This document shows, piece by piece, positions 45,823 through 57,206 of a DNA stretch of 64,000 nt. The position numbers were made by a program, and so were the translations under genes. This stretch comes from Lindgomyces ingoldianus. Lineage: Eukaryota; Ascomycota; Dothideomycetes; Pleosporales; Lindgomycetaceae. The first letter of the stretch is position 1, and each line of letters opens with the position of its first letter. The stretch is taken from assembly GCF_010093535.1 (NCBI RefSeq), contig NW_022985171.1:1191766-1255765 (forward strand), read 5' to 3'. Below the pieces are notes generated by a model, which ran no database searches, was not told the origin of the DNA, and was given only the letters and a program-made list of their open reading frames with translations.

Positions 45823-48800
45823 GATGAATGCTGACGGATAGAGTTATCGAAAACGACGACAGTTTCAAGAAGAGTGAGAAACTGAGTGATTATAGACTAT
45901 TCTGGAGATGATCGGACATGTTTTCTCAATAACAAAGGCACAAAATATTGATGCCTAAAAGGACAGCGTAGTTCTGATGGAGTCTGCACGGTCAATTACA
46001 CGACGCCAAGAGGGAGCGCATTAAGGGAAGGAGATTGAAGTAAGCGCCATCAACTTAATGGAAAGTGGATGTTCTGTGCAGTGCTCGTTGGATGCAGCAA
46101 AGGGGCAGCCTTGCGTCTGAAGAGTCTTGTCGCAATCGTTGCCTAACTAAATGCGAGGAATAAACGAATACGAAATGACGCTTGCACAGTTATTTCCTAC
46201 CTGGGCGATCTGATCGGGAAGAGACGGCTCCGGGCTGCGACTGTTTCATCAGATCTTGAACAAGCTCCACTCAAAGGGTCATCTTGATAGTTCACGAGTA
46301 ACATGTAACTACTGCATCTCGTCAGCTTCTCTTGCAGTGAGGGTAGGCTGAAGAAAGGGGGGGTAAAGGACGGCTAAGCGAGAAAGGCTGGCCAAGTCAC
46401 GTGATTGATAATCGGCAAACCGGGGGGATTTGTCGGCTCCTGGAGACTCCGTGGGCCGCTTCTTGCGTTTCCCTCGAACAAGGCTGCTCTTCAGCCTCCC
46501 AAACTCTGCTTGCTCCCTCGGCCCGGCTAGAACAGAGCATTTCAAGCTCTGAGAGGGCCAAATCTTCAACCTTCGAACTATGTTGTCTTTGCAAAGGCTT
46601 ATTCTACCAACAACATTCCAACTTTCACTTAGCATTAGAGGGACATTTGTTAAGAAATGCTCTCCAGTCCTTCTGTATGTTGACCCGCTCTTCTGTCCAG
46701 GTTTGCTACGTATGCGGCAACGTTTGACGACTTCCTGCGTCGGCACTCGCTTGCCTGTGATAGTTTGTGATTATGGCCTCGCCAGACCCTACTTCATGGT
46801 AGGTTCATGAATAGTCTTATTTTTCTTTACTTCACAGTCATTATTCAGCCAATTCTGTTGTCCTTGAATTGTTCCCATACTCCTGTCACCGACAGCATGT
46901 GTTTCAATTTCTCCTCAACCTCCAAGGCGGCGACTTCTCCTACCACTAATCGCATGGGTTCTAATTCGTCATTAATCTCTAGCCTAATAACCTTCCCTAC
47001 TGCTAGCGATACAGCTCCCAACTCTGCCTCAAGTTTCAGGATTCTGACTTTCCCTGCCACTAGAGGCGCGACCTCTAGATCCCCCTCAAGCTCTGAGACG
47101 GCGATTCTCATTGTCACCAGTGACATGGATTCTAAGGCCTCTCCAAGTTTGAATGCGGAGAGTCTCCCAGGCCTTTCCACGTAGCTCCTCCTCCAGGTTA
47201 CCGAAGATCTTCCCGCTAGCACGGTAACTGTGTCCATTCTTACGTCCAAGAAGATTCTTAATACCTTAGGAGGCAGAATCTTAGTCACAGCTTAAAGCGG
47301 AAACAAATTTGACCGGGGAACTCTCCTGAGATCCCTCAAGCGAGGCTATCCTAAATGACAAGTTGCGAGCTATGATATCTCCTCCATATCACTCTACCTA
47401 CGTCAAGAACCCATACCATCAATATCTAGAGTGTAACGGCTTCTATGCACTCTATGATCAATTCGGATATGCCATCGATTGGCCTCACGCCGCTCTAGTT
47501 CTCAAGAATCGCGTCCTTTGTAACAGCCGTAAAATCTTGCTCAACAAGTTCATATATGAAGAAACCCGACGTATAGCTAATACCGAAATAGGAGGCAAGC
47601 TAATCCGCGCTCCGTTATCACAGGAGACTTTCGATTTACTGCTAACGCTCGGATTGTAGGCGATCTCCTCCTGGTCAAATGAAGCTACATAATTCAATAC
47701 ACTATCAAGGAGCGTCTGGTTCTATATCGTCCCAAAGACTTGTGTCTCAATTTACGCCATCACGCCAGCAAAACATATCGAGGAGAGGCGTAGCTCAGTA
47801 ATTACCTTACAGATATCACGAAAGGGCAACAGCTACACTTATGATTAAAACGGCGACGTTGTTCGTATGATTCATTAGACGACGAGATCCTAGACAGAAC
47901 TACGACAAAATATTGAGACCTAGAGCTCTAGGAGTACCGACCTTCCGTTAGTGTGAATTCTGCATAAGAGAGTACCAAGTTCAGATTCAAGACCACACCA
48001 TCACCGTCACTGCCCGGGACAAGCTAGGGAATAGGAGGCCCGCGGGCAGTCCAGACTGGGACCCTCAATACACGGGGAGGAAGACATTTGCGGGTACAAA
48101 GAAGTATAGCTGCCAAGTCCATTTCTTTCCCATTGGTAGCGTGAAGGCCGTCTTTGAGGCGAACGACACGTCGTAATTGCACAACATCCAGACTCCAAGT
48201 TAGTATCTGTTGTACACGAAGCATAAACTAAGAACTAAATGCCTAGAAAATATGCATACGTACGGACTGGATACTATCTATTGTTCTAGAATCATTAGCT
48301 ACGAGATCTTAGACCACCCTGGCTGGTAGCTGGAGTACTCGACGATGTCAATTAATACGCTCTTCTACGCCAACCGTCCTATTTTTTGTTCCCGTCTAGT
48401 GTGAATAAGCAGTGCAGGAAGAGTTATGTGCCCTATTCTACATGCATTGAAGCAAAGCAGTCTAAGCACAGCCATAAGCTTGCGCTTTAGAATGAATTCG
48501 GGTACTTCTACGGATCCGTAGTTCATGGGCTCCTATCTTCTATTTTCTCCGTTCCTGCGATAATAGCCTAGGAATCAGGGTCATCCGGGGAGGTCTAATC
48601 AACTCCAGTATCTCGCAGTCCCCAGAGGCAAGCCAGTGCATAGGGCGGTGCGGCAAAGCAAACGCAAGAATTGTGGCGCATGTGGCCAGTGCAGACCAGT
48701 GCTTAGCCGTTTGCGCGTCGCAATTCACCCACACCTCTGCCCCACCAAACTCACTCAGCTCAGCCGCAATCGCAACCATGTCGAGCGTCGGGCATGACCG

Positions 48801-49054
48801 CCCCTTGAACGCACATGCCGATAAAGTGGCGCGTTCTCATTCCGCTGACAGAGCGCCATTGTGTCACTTAAAAGACGCGTGTGATCCCTCAAAGTACCTG
48901 CCCTTTGGCTAACCAACCGCTGCCCCTCCCCCGCCTCCCTCGAAGCGACCGTCAGCAGACTGCGCTTGCACCCAGCATCTTTCTATTTCTCTTCCAACCG
49001 CTGTATCTTTCGTTCACAATCCTATTCTCGTGAACACGCTTTAGAACTTAGAAC
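45823..49054. other. 3.2 kb gene-poor region
   Basis: No intact gene recognised. It includes a 57-bp tandem repeat (46894-47160). A plus-strand 98-aa open frame at 47363-47659 (beginning about MRAMISPPYHSTYVKNPYHQ) has no family I know. Scattered coding-like scraps lie near 48000-48220. Sequence from about 47.3 to 48.5 kb is AT-richer and looks like eroded mobile or duplicated DNA. Confidence 0.5.
46894..47160. repeat. 57-bp tandem repeat, about 4.6 diverged units
   Basis: Units start at 46894, 46951, 47008, 47065 and 47122 (partial). They are well diverged but keep length exactly and share CTC(A)A(G/C)-(C/T)TC(T/C) blocks and ...CC(T/C)(A/G)C(C/T)ACTA(A/G) endings. Both strands are open across the array. 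The plus strand gives a Ser/Thr-rich 19-aa unit (for example RMGSNSSLISSLITFPTAS). The minus strand gives a Leu/Val/Glu unit (for example PLVAGKVRILKLEAELGAV). Confidence 0.75.
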
Positions 49055-49933
49055 ATGTCTGGAAACGAGTACTACGGCGGAGGCGGCTATAACCAGCCGC
49101 CGCCGCAACAAGGTTACGGTCAACAGCACTATCCTCCGCAACAACCTCCGTACGGCCAGGAGCAGTACAATCAAGGACACAGCCCTTATCCTCCGAACCA
49201 CCAGGTGAGCCCAAACGTTTAGCGTCCATATAGGCGACTTCACTATCGATGAACAACGGCTAACAGCAACAAAGACTCCTTATCCTCCCCCCTCACATTC
49301 TCCCTACCAGTCTCCGCCCCCACAGCAAGGATACGGCCCCCCTCCTCCGGGAGAGTACGATCCGAATCGCGGAAATTCTCCCTATCCTCCACAGCAACAG
49401 CAACACTATGGTGGGCCACCTGCCCACGATCAATATGGCGCTCCACCACACCAGCAAGGCTATGGCGACCAAGGTTATGGACAACACGGCCAGCCCGGCG
49501 CCCCCGGAGGCCCAGGTGGCCCCGCTGAAGGAGACCGCGGGCTCGGCTCTACGTTGATAGGCAGTGCTGGAGGCGCGTTCATTGGACACAAGCTCGGTGG
49601 TGGACCGTTAGGCACCGTTGGAGGTCTGGTAGCTGGTGCTATCGGCGCGAATATCTTGGATAGCAAGCACGACAAGTGAGTGGAACCCCCGCACATTAGT
49701 TCTATAGTAGGTCACTAATACATTGTTATAGGAAGAAAGAAAAGAAGCACAAGAAGCACAAGCACGGCAGCAGCTCTCATAGCGGATCCTATGCCGGTTC
49801 TGCGGCTGGTCTTGGTGGCCTTTATGCTGGAAGCCATAGCAGCCACAGTGGTGGTCATAAGAAACATAAGCACCACAGGTCTAAGAGCCGCGGTGGAGGC
49901 AGTAGTTCTTCTTCCAGCAGCGACTCGGATTAG
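49055..49933 (+). CDS. Glycine-zipper, Gln/Pro/Tyr-rich protein
   Basis: Exons 49055-49204, 49275-49675 and 49732-49933 give 250 aa. The first 140 aa are Tyr/Gln/Pro/Gly repeats (YPPQQPPYGQ, GYGQQHYPP, SPYPPQQQQHYGGPP), prion-like in composition. Next comes a glycine-zipper segment: GLGSTLIGSAGGAFIGHKLG and GGPLGTVGGLVAGAIGANIL, which could insert in or associate with membranes (glycine-zipper 2TM type). The C-terminus is basic and His/Lys/Ser-rich (KKKEKKHKKHKHG, GGHKKHKHHRSKSRG) and ends in a serine run and DSD. Intron 1's acceptor (CAACAAAG) was chosen because it alone keeps the Pro/Tyr reading frame. Such proteins are common in filamentous fungi but functionally unassigned. Confidence 0.85.
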
Positions 49934-50372
49934 GCTTCGAAGTGGCTGGTCTTGCAGGCTGCCTTGATAGTGAATGGACGTGTCTTCATCTTGTTTTACT
50001 TGTTTTACTTGGTTTGAATTGTGGCGAGGAGATAACTGCACCCAGAGGACTATCAAGTGTCCTTGAGGAAACTTTGTACCCCATTAGTCTATTCTCTCGA
50101 ATCATAATTCCTATTTCACTGACTGCGCTTGACGTCATCAAATCTAAGAACTTAACAGTGTTACCTAAGACATCAATAGGTAAGAGTCTTTACGATAATA
50201 CTTTGTTCATGCCTTGGCAAGGATGAGAAGGTAATACCTGAAGTCTTTGGTGGAGCAACCAAAAAAGGCTTAGCGGCATGCCTAAAATTCTCCACCACAA
50301 ATGAATAATTCATGACATACTGCTGCAAAATCCCAACACGCGCCGGCAATACTACTTGTTCAGATTACTGTC

Positions 50373-53192
50373 ATGGGAGACGTCTTCATTCCCTTTATCC
50401 GGAGCTCTCTTCCTGATGAGCTTGCCTCAGTACTTCACGACCAACTTCAGAAATTGGAGAATGGAGATTTCTTGGCAATCTTTCAACATCCAGACGTACA
50501 AGTGCTCCTCGGACACCGGGATGACACGGGAGATATCAACCTGAAGGATCCAACAGTCGGAGATCTTGCATTGACAGATTTCGTGCTTTGGAGTGATTAC
50601 GTATTCCACCGTCTAGGCTTTGTTCTATCGAGAAGAAGGGAAAATGAGGGGACGCCTCCGCAAGAAACCGCCGCCTATCGCCAACACCTCTATTTCATCG
50701 TGGCCGTTGCTTCGCTTTATGCATTCTTACAGTCTACTGTTACTGGTCCTCCACTTAGCTTTGACTCTGCGGAAGTACTCCTCCCTAAGGCTTACACGTC
50801 GAGTAAACAGGCTCTTTCCTCGTACAGAGGAGAGCTCATTTCATCTCTCACCGTAGATGGAGTCGCAGCGTATAAACTCACACCAAACATTGAACTTTTT
50901 TGTCTAGCGGAGACAATCTTGATATGTCCTCCTATTCAGAAAAACATTGAAGCGTCCACCTGGGCCAGATTAAGAGTCAATTTTCTCCATCAACGGCTTC
51001 TCTCAGAAATCGCACCTTCATTGCAAACATCTATATACGATGACCTAGATGCTCTTGGAAGTGTCGTGTTGGGACCAGAACTAAAGCATAACATCGACAA
51101 TCTGCGCGCTAATTTCCTGCTTGAGCGAGCGGCCATCCATATGCATCATGGATTCGACAAAAGGGCGAGAGCGGATCTTGACCAAGCAGCTACCGAAAGG
51201 AAATTCGAGTTTGCGTTAACTGGCTTAATGGGTAAGCGTACCAGGTTTCAAGAAAAGGAGACAAGTCAATTGCTAGTCCTTGCTCGGAGTGCCAGTTCAG
51301 AGACAAATGGTGCTTCCGCTGGGATTTTGAAACCCAGGAACCTGGATCTCAATGATGATACCCTGCTTGAATCGATTTCATTCACCGAAAAACCATCGTC
51401 CACCGAGATCAATGACGAGTCTTCTCTTCCTCCTAGTCTCGCTTCTTTAGATCCCTCTAATCAGCCGCTTCTGGATCCCTTGGATTCTGTCATACTGCTA
51501 TCTCTTGCCTCTTCGATTACTAACACCAATCCTGCTGATGGTCTGACAAGAGAAGAGACTGTTCCTTATGCCAATCGTGTTTTGGATGGCGGGAGCTCAA
51601 ATTGGCAAGTATACACGCAAGCGCTACTGGTCCGCAGTCGAACCGAGGGCTATCGATCAAGAACCATGGAGCGCGGCCTCTTGCAGCTTCAAGCCTTAGT
51701 TGACCAGGTCATTGCAGAGACTACCAACTCTCCAACCGCAGCAAATGGAGAGTCGAATCAACAAGTAACTTCATTCCTGCCAAAAGCTAAAGATGGGGAA
51801 TCCGCCCCGGTTGAAGAGCGTCTCCGCTACATCTTCGCTCTCTGCTCGCCATCACGTTGGGAACTCGAGGCCGAACTTGCCGCTCGTTGGGTTCATGTCG
51901 GAGGCCTTCGCTCCGCACTTGAAATCTACGAGAGACTTGAAATGTGGGCTGAGGCTGCCTTATGTTGGGCAGCAACAGATAAAGAAGATAGAGCAAGGAA
52001 AGTTGTTAGAAGGCAACTCTTCCATGCGACGAATAGCGACGATAGCATGGCCGATCTAGAGGAAGAGAAATGGGAAGGTGCGGCGAGAAACCCACCGCCG
52101 GAAGAGGCACCAAGACTGTATTGCATCCTAGGAGACATCGACAAAGATATGGAAATGTACGAAAAGGCATGGGAGATTTCCCACAAGCGATATGCTCGTG
52201 CACAGCGTTCTCTTGGTCGACAATACTTTTCCCAACAGGACTACACCAAGGCGGCAGAAGCCTACTCGATGTCTCTCAAGATCAATGCTTTGAACCATTC
52301 CTCATGGTTTACTCTTGGGTGCGCATATCTCGAACTGCAGCAATTCATGAAGGCAGTAGAAGCATTTTCTCGCTGTGTCCAGCTCGAGGATGAGGATGCG
52401 GAAGCGTGGAGTAATCTAGCCGCAGCACTGCTTCATCTCCGTCCTAAGCCAAAAGACGACTTTGATGCAGGTAACACTACAGAAAGAGTCACCAATCATC
52501 CCAGACAAGACGCACTGAAAGCCTTCAAACGCGCCGCGGCCCTCAAACACGACAACTCGCGCATCTGGTCTAACGTCCTCACTGTCGCAGCATCCACTAA
52601 CCCGCCATCATACACCGACATCGTAAACGCCCAGCGCCGCATATGCGAACTCCGTGGATCCACTGATGGCGAAAAATGCGTGGACGAAGATATTCTAGAC
52701 CTCCTAGTCCGCCACATCGTCCAGGAAGAAGAAAGCTCAAGTTTCGATGTCTCCCGACCAGGCCTACCAAGACTAGCAAATGAGCTTATCGAAAAACACA
52801 TCAAACCCCTCATCACTATGTCTCCCAAACTCTGGATCATCCTCTCCACCCTCTACATCCACACCAACCGCCCGTCTTCCGCGCTCGAAGCACATGAGAA
52901 AGCTTGGCGCGCGGCTACTTCGCAGCCGAAGTGGGAGAGCGGGACGGAGGCACAGTGGAATAGCGTTGTGAATCAGACGATTGATCTCGTGGATGCGTAT
53001 GAGAGTTTAGGTCCGAGGGAAAGGACGGAAGGACTTTCGGAGGGGAGTGGAGCGCTAGTGGCTAAAGATTGGAGGTTTAAGGCAAGGAGCGCAGTGAGGA
53101 GCGTGTTGGGGAAGGGGAGGGATGTTTGGGAGGGCGGGGACGGGTGGGAGAGGTTGAGTGGGAGGTTAGAGGGGTTGAAAGGGAGGGAGTGA
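50373..53192 (+). CDS. TPR protein, TTC27 / Emw1 family
   Basis: Single exon, 939 aa, starting MGDVFIPFIRSSLPDELASV. The family includes human TTC27 and fission-yeast Emw1, an essential protein linked to cell-wall maintenance and surface glycoprotein trafficking (family knowledge). Visible features: an N-terminal helical domain with FVLWSDYVFHRLGFVL; the conserved segment RLRYIFALCSPSRWELEAEL and ALEIYERLEMWAEAALCWAA; then tandem TPRs at about residues 600-690, ARAQRSLGRQYFSQQDYTKA, AEAYSMSLKINALNHSSWFT, LGCAYLELQQFMKAVEAFSR and CVQLEDEDAEAWSNLAAALL. The C-terminus has further helical repeats (LWIILSTLYIHTNRPSSALE). No lesions. Separated from the glycine-zipper gene by about 440 bp on the same strand. 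Confidence 0.92.
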   Translation: MGDVFIPFIRSSLPDELASVLHDQLQKLENGDFLAIFQHPDVQVLLGHRDDTGDINLKDPTVGDLALTDFVLWSDYVFHRLGFVLSRRRENEGTPPQETAAYRQHLYFIVAVASLYAFLQSTVTGPPLSFDSAEVLLPKAYTSSKQALSSYRGELISSLTVDGVAAYKLTPNIELFCLAETILICPPIQKNIEASTWARLRVNFLHQRLLSEIAPSLQTSIYDDLDALGSVVLGPELKHNIDNLRANFLLERAAIHMHHGFDKRARADLDQAATERKFEFALTGLMGKRTRFQEKETSQLLVLARSASSETNGASAGILKPRNLDLNDDTLLESISFTEKPSSTEINDESSLPPSLASLDPSNQPLLDPLDSVILLSLASSITNTNPADGLTREETVPYANRVLDGGSSNWQVYTQALLVRSRTEGYRSRTMERGLLQLQALVDQVIAETTNSPTAANGESNQQVTSFLPKAKDGESAPVEERLRYIFALCSPSRWELEAELAARWVHVGGLRSALEIYERLEMWAEAALCWAATDKEDRARKVVRRQLFHATNSDDSMADLEEEKWEGAARNPPPEEAPRLYCILGDIDKDMEMYEKAWEISHKRYARAQRSLGRQYFSQQDYTKAAEAYSMSLKINALNHSSWFTLGCAYLELQQFMKAVEAFSRCVQLEDEDAEAWSNLAAALLHLRPKPKDDFDAGNTTERVTNHPRQDALKAFKRAAALKHDNSRIWSNVLTVAASTNPPSYTDIVNAQRRICELRGSTDGEKCVDEDILDLLVRHIVQEEESSSFDVSRPGLPRLANELIEKHIKPLITMSPKLWIILSTLYIHTNRPSSALEAHEKAWRAATSQPKWESGTEAQWNSVVNQTIDLVDAYESLGPRERTEGLSEGSGALVAKDWRFKARSAVRSVLGKGRDVWEGGDGWERLSGRLEGLKGRE

Positions 53193-53539
53193 GTGGGAAT
53201 TTGGAAAAGTATAGGAGTTGGGTAGAGGGATGCTGTGTATCTAAGGTAAAAGTTCGAGCTTTGAGGAAAATAAGAGAACAGGTATGTACAAAGGGCGAAA
53301 GGCTCAGCTCCTAGAAAGACAAAATGAATTGCATGTTGTCATATTACGTAGAACACGACCAGAGTGAAGTCTTTCTATTATACCTCTTGCTGGAATCAGA
53401 GAGAATGTCAACAGGTCGCGAGTTTCTGCTTTAGATTACAGGATACGCCACCCCTATCATGCCCCAAGTTACAGTATTAGTCTTCACCCTCTAAGCAGGA
53501 ATTGACGTAATATTCACCCTCACATTCTCAACTACACAC

Positions 53540-55422
53540 CCCTCTCCCCCACCCGCTCCAATGCCCTTCCCCTCCCATTCGCAATCTCAGCAATATGACC
53601 CCCTTCCCTGCAACGCCTATCTACCAACGCATCGTTATCTTACATGTGGATAGACTCGCCACGAATAGCTTTGTACGAAAACATCGGCATTTGGGGGATT
53701 CCGTGATACCCCATAGACCCATTTGCGTTGAAAATGAACTGGATGATAGGAGCTTGGAGATCCGCACGACTGTTGATGAGATAGTCGTAAATGTTGTGGT
53801 TAGTGAAGGCGGTGAAAACTTTGGCAGCGTCAAGATGCCGGGATGAGAGGAGGAAACTCGCCTTGGAGGGGCCAGAGGGTTTCAAAGCCGGATACGAGAT
53901 ATCCATAAGCGACTGGGTCCTGGGAGTTGGAGCCAAGCAGCGCAGACGGAATCAGTCCTGCAAAGGGACTCGCGGTGATGTCCAGCGGTTCCGACGAAGC
54001 GTAGTACTGTACTATTGGGGGATTTTAATGCGTGTACGGGTGAGATTTTGTGTACGTTCGTACAGCAAGGAGGATGAGAGGCAGATCTACGTATCGTAAT
54101 TGTTACGGCTCATGTGATCTGTATAAGTAGTACAATTCCATTAAAGTACGGCGTACTCTAGTCAAAACAGCTAGGATTATAGGTCTCTAGAGGTGGATTA
54201 CCTTGCCCTATTACAATTAATCTTCAGCCACAGACAGCATACTATCGCGGGATGAGACAGGAGATGTAGCGTAGAGGGCGCTCAACTTCTGCAACCTACA
54301 AGACTACGCAAAATGGACAACGGCGGTATCTGATCAAGTAGATGAGGCCTGTAAGGCGCGTAGATGGATAACTCTGCAGTAAAAAATAGTCAGTAATAAA
54401 CACTTTTAAGATAACGGATTGGGGATAGATAGATCAAAACACTCAGAAAGAGATTTAAGCGTCCTTACAAGCCTTTCAGCTAATCGGGGTCCTAGAAGAT
54501 CTCCTCAACGCTCCCCGCAGGCCTACTGCTCTCCAGAGCCTCCTTCTCCTCTAGAATTGTTATATAAACTTCCTAAAAGGGTAATACAATACGTACTACG
54601 TACCGTATCTAGGGCATCATTAAACGTACGGCACGGCTCACTGTTTACGGACCGTAGTATGCCCCGTTGGAGCCCTGATGATATTTTCCAGGGTGTTTGT
54701 CAAATTTGGTACCAACTCGCCTAATACTGTGCCGAAAAATTGCATTTCGGGTGCGTATTGGGGTTGTAGTCCACGGCCCATTCGCTGGCTAGAGAACCGC
54801 CGGAGTATCCTCACATAGCGGTTTTGGTGCTGCTGGAGGATGGGATGAGATTGGACGATAAGACCGTACATATTAAGTTGAGGGTTGCGTCACCAGCCTA
54901 GATCCCGAGCCCGAACCTTGCCAGGGGGCCTTCATAGCCCGGGGCTTTGACTTACCACCCGTTTCCGAGCGCCTCAGATATGTTGTCGCTTTTGGGAGGA
55001 TACTTAGTACTAAGGTGGTCGTGTAGAGCGCGTAGCTGGGACTGGAGTGTACATCGACAGAATTGTAGCGCAATTGGATGGATAAGAGAGCAGAAGTTGA
55101 CGCATGAGAAGTTGTGTTAGAAAATGAGACAAAAGGCGACCAGGGCCCATGATGGCTGGAAGTGTGAATCGTTGGCTTGGTAAAGGATATGGTAAGATGC
55201 GGAACTGTTAATGATTATGGCTGTGATGTTACCGGTGGCGCGGCGGAAACGGAGAATTGTGCCAGGTGCCTGGGACTGGAAGTTTGGAGACGTGGGGTAG
55301 AATGGGACCTGGATTGGTGGTAGTAATTTAGATGACATGAGACGACTATGTTCATTAGGAATGTTCATCTCGGTGGGAAATGGGAGTGGGGGTGATAAAA
55401 CGAAGCAAAGAAAGGGAGCCAT
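53540..55422 (-). pseudogene. Decayed secretory (LIP-type) lipase
   Basis: Fragments in order on the minus strand match a fungal secretory lipase of the Candida LIP family. N-terminal part (55350-55130): SQAPGTILRFRRATGNITAI and SASYHILYQANDSHFQPSWA. Then VDVHSSPSYALYTT (about 55060) and ALGNGW / APGYEGPLARFG. The nucleophile elbow GYSGGSLASEWAVDYNPN lies at about 54810. GTVLGELVPNLTNTLENIIR follows at about 54725. The C-terminal part is SKASFLLSSRHLDAAKVFTAF, DLQAPIIQFIFNANGSMGYHG and IPQMPMFSYKAIRGES (53870-53650), then DNDALVDRRCREGGHI. Lesions: TGA just before GYSGG (54813-54811, where TGG is expected), TAG (54900-54898), TAA before DNDALVD (53642-53640), and frame changes. About 700 bp of AT-rich sequence separates the middle and C-terminal fragments. 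Non-functional. Confidence 0.78.
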
Positions 55423-56100
55423 AAGAGGATAGAGGTGTAAAAACGGTCCAATTAGCTACTAGGCCAATTTGTACAGGCCTTACCCCCTTCTTATATCGTT
55501 AACAAACTCCAATAGAGTATAAATCGTCATTAAATTAGAAACTAAGGAGGCTCAAAGTTCCTCCGAACCGACATGATGTTGGAAAATCGATCCTGCTCCT
55601 TGTGGTCATGTGACGTAAGGAGAGTGGTAGTCAGTTCAGGGGGCTCGGTCTAGCTTCAACAAGCAATGCTTTAGGTTGGAATCGTATAGTTGGGGATATA
55701 GTTGTAGCTCCGATATGACGGTGAAATGAATGATCCGCGAGCCCGTCGGAGTTAGCTATATTGATGACCGATATCCAGTGCTTGATTAGTATGCTAACCG
55801 GAAAACGGCTATTTCAGGGACTGCGTCTCTTCTCCAGAGCCTGTCGCTTATCAATGATGCGCTTGCACCAGTCAGCAATAGTACTTCTTCACCCTGCCCG
55901 ATAATGCACGCACAGATTCTCCAACTTAACCGTACAGCCGGGTCAAGGATCTCGAGGACTCGTTACAGATTGAGTACCCACAGAAATGAGGGGAACTTGG
56001 AACACCAATAGTATATACCTCCAGCCCCCAACAAGCAATCATGTGTCATTTCTCGTTCCAGGGATACTGTGCAAAAGCTACTCAATTCCACTCATTCAAA

Positions 56101-56345
56101 ATGCTCAGGGGTTTTTCCATCTCCGTCTACGCGCTAGTGGTGCTTTTCGCGTCATTATATCAACTATTGCTGAACAAAGTCCTCTTCGTCTCGTTTGGTA
56201 TTGGCCGACTTATACAGCCAATCGAGGACTTCCCATATTCATGCGGGCGCATTGAGTATGAAAAACTCAAAACCTGCGAGGATCTATGACTGGACGGTGG
56301 TGACCGAGTGCTATATGCGGCGTGTGTAGGGACGAAACAAAGGTT
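56101..56345 (+). pseudogene. Truncated SMP-30/calcium-dependent phosphotriesterase-like gene start
   Basis: The frame from ATG 56101 reads MLRGFSISVYALVVLFASLY, an N-terminal membrane anchor. GIGRLIQPIEDFPYSCGRIE and YEKLKTCEDL follow, then a TGA (56287-56289), then LDGGDRVLYAACVGTKQR in the same frame. I recall this arrangement (anchor, PxEDFPY-C, CEDLWLD, VLYAAC) from fungal SMP-30/paraoxonase-like proteins, where the stop position holds Trp (TGG). After about 56345 the similarity stops, so the remaining several hundred residues are missing. Family identity rests on memory of motifs, not an alignment. Confidence 0.5.
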
Positions 56346-56930
56346 AGCATGAAATCTAACTTGAGTCAAGCAATCAGAAGTGTTCGAGCTATTATCTTAG
56401 TGAGCGAGGAAGAACTAACCTCATCAGAATGGGAGCACCTAACGTATCCGGAAGGAGACCGGGAGGTTCTGAACTAATTGCTCTTTCTATCAACTCTCCT
56501 AGGAAAGGCGGCTTCTTTGAAATGATATGCATTTAAGTAGAAGGATACACCGGTGCAGCTGATATAACTTTGGATTTCCTGGGCTTTGACGCTTAGGTCA
56601 TTAATCTATCAACAATCTATTCCTATTTCGTCAACTAGCGCTCTTCTGTGGATACTAACAGGAAATATGTTGATGCTACTAAGGTCGGGCAAACGCCACG
56701 ATCAACATCTTTGGGCTCAAGAGGGGTGGAAGTAAGATGAACCATGTCTAGATAGTTGCGTCTCTAGAGATTTAGTTTTAAAACCGGCTGGCGATCCTCG
56801 TGGATAGGCCTTCTTTGTGTCCAACAATCAGGACTAGTGGCTTTACACTAAGATCTTAAGATTAGTATCTGTAGTTTTTATTAGCTAAGTTTTTAGTTTA
56901 AAGATGTTACAAGCAGGTTTAACCTCGACT

Positions 56931-57072
56931 AGATGCGTCCTTGTAGGACTAGAGTGGACAAAGAATGATTCGCTGGAAACAACCAGGCTTACGCTTGAAC
57001 GGATACGTCCATACTAAACTTGAAGGGACAAAGAATAGACAGCTAGATGCAGCAAAGCATAGGACAAAGAAG
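56931..57072. repeat. Imperfect 70-bp repeat
   Basis: GATGCGTCC...GGACAAAGAATGATTCGCTGG (from 56932) recurs as GATACGTCC...GGACAAAGAATAGACAGCTAG (from 57002), exactly 70 bp later for both the CGTCC and GGACAAAGAAT words. A third GGACAAAGAAGT follows at 57062. Likely internal structure of an eroded element. Confidence 0.55.
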
Positions 57073-57206
57073 TATTATGGATATAACGGTAGCAAAACTG
57101 TATCTAGAGGGGTAGCAATTTGTTTAAGGTTAAGGGGATCTTAATCTTAGAGTCTAGATTCGTACAATCAATTCCCTTACTAAAGAACAAGTTCAGCTAG
57201 TCTTCT

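Noticed and set aside
47363..47659. 98-codon plus-strand frame in the gene-poor region
   Set aside because: Smooth composition but no recognised family, and surrounded by eroded sequence; kept only as a note.
46300..48780. Intact DNA transposon in the gene-poor region
   Set aside because: No terminal inverted repeats, target duplication or transposase motif could be found by eye.
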